Made by a program: the position numbers and the translations under genes
Shown: positions 5,400 to 6,069 of the stretch, one piece after another
Position numbering within the stretch: position 1 is the stretch's first letter
Layout: every line of letters starts with the position of its first letter
Assembly (NCBI GenBank): GCA_019347795.1
Contig: JAHWKS010000392.1
Span: 1 to 6,069, forward strand
Direction: 5' to 3'
DNA from: Planctomycetota bacterium
GTDB taxonomy: Bacteria > Planctomycetota > Planctomycetia > Pirellulales > Pirellulaceae
Length of the DNA stretch: 6,069 nucleotides
The notes under the pieces: generated by a model
What the model was told of the DNA's origin: nothing
The model's input: only the letters and a program-made list of their open reading frames with translations
Database searches by the model: none

Positions 5400-6069
5400 A
5401 TGGAATACCGCATTTCGGGCGAAATCGCGCAGACGGCCACGTTTGAGATGGATGCCGGCGAGACGCTGTGGGCCAGCAAAGGCGCCATCGTCACGTACAG
5501 CCGGGGCATCGATTGGGACCTGAAGATTCCCGGAGGACTGGGCGGGGCGATCAAGCGGTCGCTGGCCGGTGAGGGGATCGCGCTCACCTACGTTCAGTCG
5601 CGGCAGGACAAGCAGCGGATCGTGCTTTCGGCCAATGCCCCGGGGCACATCGCCGTCTGGGACTTGCAGGTTGGCGGACCGGTGCTGGCCACCCGCGGCG
5701 CCTTTCTGGCGGCCTGGGGGTCGAACCTCGACATCACCGCCACCGTGGCCCGCCGGGCGGGAGCGGCCATCTTTGGCGGCGCCGGATTGTTTCTCCAAAA
5801 GGTGAGCGGCGTGGGGAAGGTGCTCGTGCACGGCAGCGGAGATTTCCTCGATCACGACCTGGCCGCGGATGAAGAAATCCTCGTGAGCACGGGCAACCTG
5901 GCGGCCTTCTCCGAGCAGGTCGATTACAACATCCGCGGCGTCGGCGGACTCAAGAAGATCGTCTTCGGCCGGGAAGGCATTTTCCTCACCAAGCTTACCG
6001 GCCCGGGCAAGGTAATGCTGCAATCGCTCAAGCGCGGCCTGGCAACGGCCGCCCGTCACGCCGGAAGCG
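5400..6069 (+). CDS. AIM24 family protein (TIGR00266-like), 3' end outside the window
   Basis: An open frame runs from the ATG at 5400 to the window edge without a stop, giving 223 complete codons. The translation matches the AIM24/DUF124 family throughout: MEYRISGE at the start, GETLWASKGAIV (20-31), GLGGAIKRSLAGEG (46-59), GGPVLATRGAFLAA (92-105), FGGAGLFLQKVSG (125-137), VLVHGSGDF (141-149), VSTGNLAAFSEQVDY (162-176), GGLKKIVFGREGIFLTKLTG (182-201) and a final LTGPGKVMLQSL (199-210). The fold is a beta-rich trimer-forming barrel; its bacterial role is unknown, while yeast Aim24 is a mitochondrial inner-membrane protein affecting cristae organisation. The length already approaches the usual 220-260 residues, so few residues are missing. 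GGGAG (5388-5392) with a 7-base spacer supports the start. It follows the methyltransferase gene by 97 bases on the same strand. Antisense open frames here are shadows. Confidence 0.9.
   Translation, partial: MEYRISGEIAQTATFEMDAGETLWASKGAIVTYSRGIDWDLKIPGGLGGAIKRSLAGEGIALTYVQSRQDKQRIVLSANAPGHIAVWDLQVGGPVLATRGAFLAAWGSNLDITATVARRAGAAIFGGAGLFLQKVSGVGKVLVHGSGDFLDHDLAADEEILVSTGNLAAFSEQVDYNIRGVGGLKKIVFGREGIFLTKLTGPGKVMLQSLKRGLATAARHAGS

Noticed and set aside
4583..5587. Minus-strand open frame of 334 codons opposite the methyltransferase and AIM24 start
   Set aside because: It spans two real genes and their gap on the other strand and shows no domain.
5331..6059. Minus-strand open frame of 242 codons at the right end
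   Set aside because: The plus strand here encodes an unmistakable AIM24-family protein that simply lacks a stop before the window edge.

Overview
The window looks like ordinary chromosomal sequence from a high-GC member of the Planctomycetota. The strongest indication is a secreted protein on the minus strand that combines a planctomycete-type cytochrome-like domain, a bacterial Ig-like domain, DUF1549 and DUF1553, an architecture concentrated in Planctomycetes and their relatives. The assignment rests on domain content and GC-rich codon use recognised by eye; no search was run. Stop codons of intact genes include TGA and TAG, so the standard bacterial code applies.

Layout: the left third (1-2041) is the DUF1549/DUF1553 gene, read leftwards. 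Its reading frame is stopped at 92-94 inside the DUF1553 domain, yet recognisable DUF1553 sequence continues in the same frame past that TAA and a second stop (TAG, 56-58) to the window edge. A divergent intergenic region of 392 bases (2042-2433) follows. It holds a good sigma-70-like promoter for the rightward genes, two dyads, a triple CGATCGC repeat and a 5'-UTR stem-loop. Four genes then read rightwards: a xylose-isomerase-like TIM-barrel protein (2434-3417), a metallo-beta-lactamase/beta-CASP nuclease resembling the ligase-associated DNA exonucleases (3501-4460), a membrane-anchored class I methyltransferase resembling FAM173/ATPSCKMT (4601-5302), and an AIM24-family protein (5400 to the right edge) that lacks only its 3' end.

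The four rightward genes are separated by 83, 140 and 97 bases. They may be partly co-transcribed, but no pathway clearly unites them. The methyltransferase and AIM24 genes are adjacent, and both families have mitochondrial inner-membrane members in eukaryotes; this is suggestive only. I see no CRISPR array, tRNA, rRNA, insertion sequence or defence system. The most notable observations are the doubly interrupted DUF1553 domain, the TIM-barrel protein lacking two expected metal-ligand glutamates, and the dyad-rich divergent promoter region.
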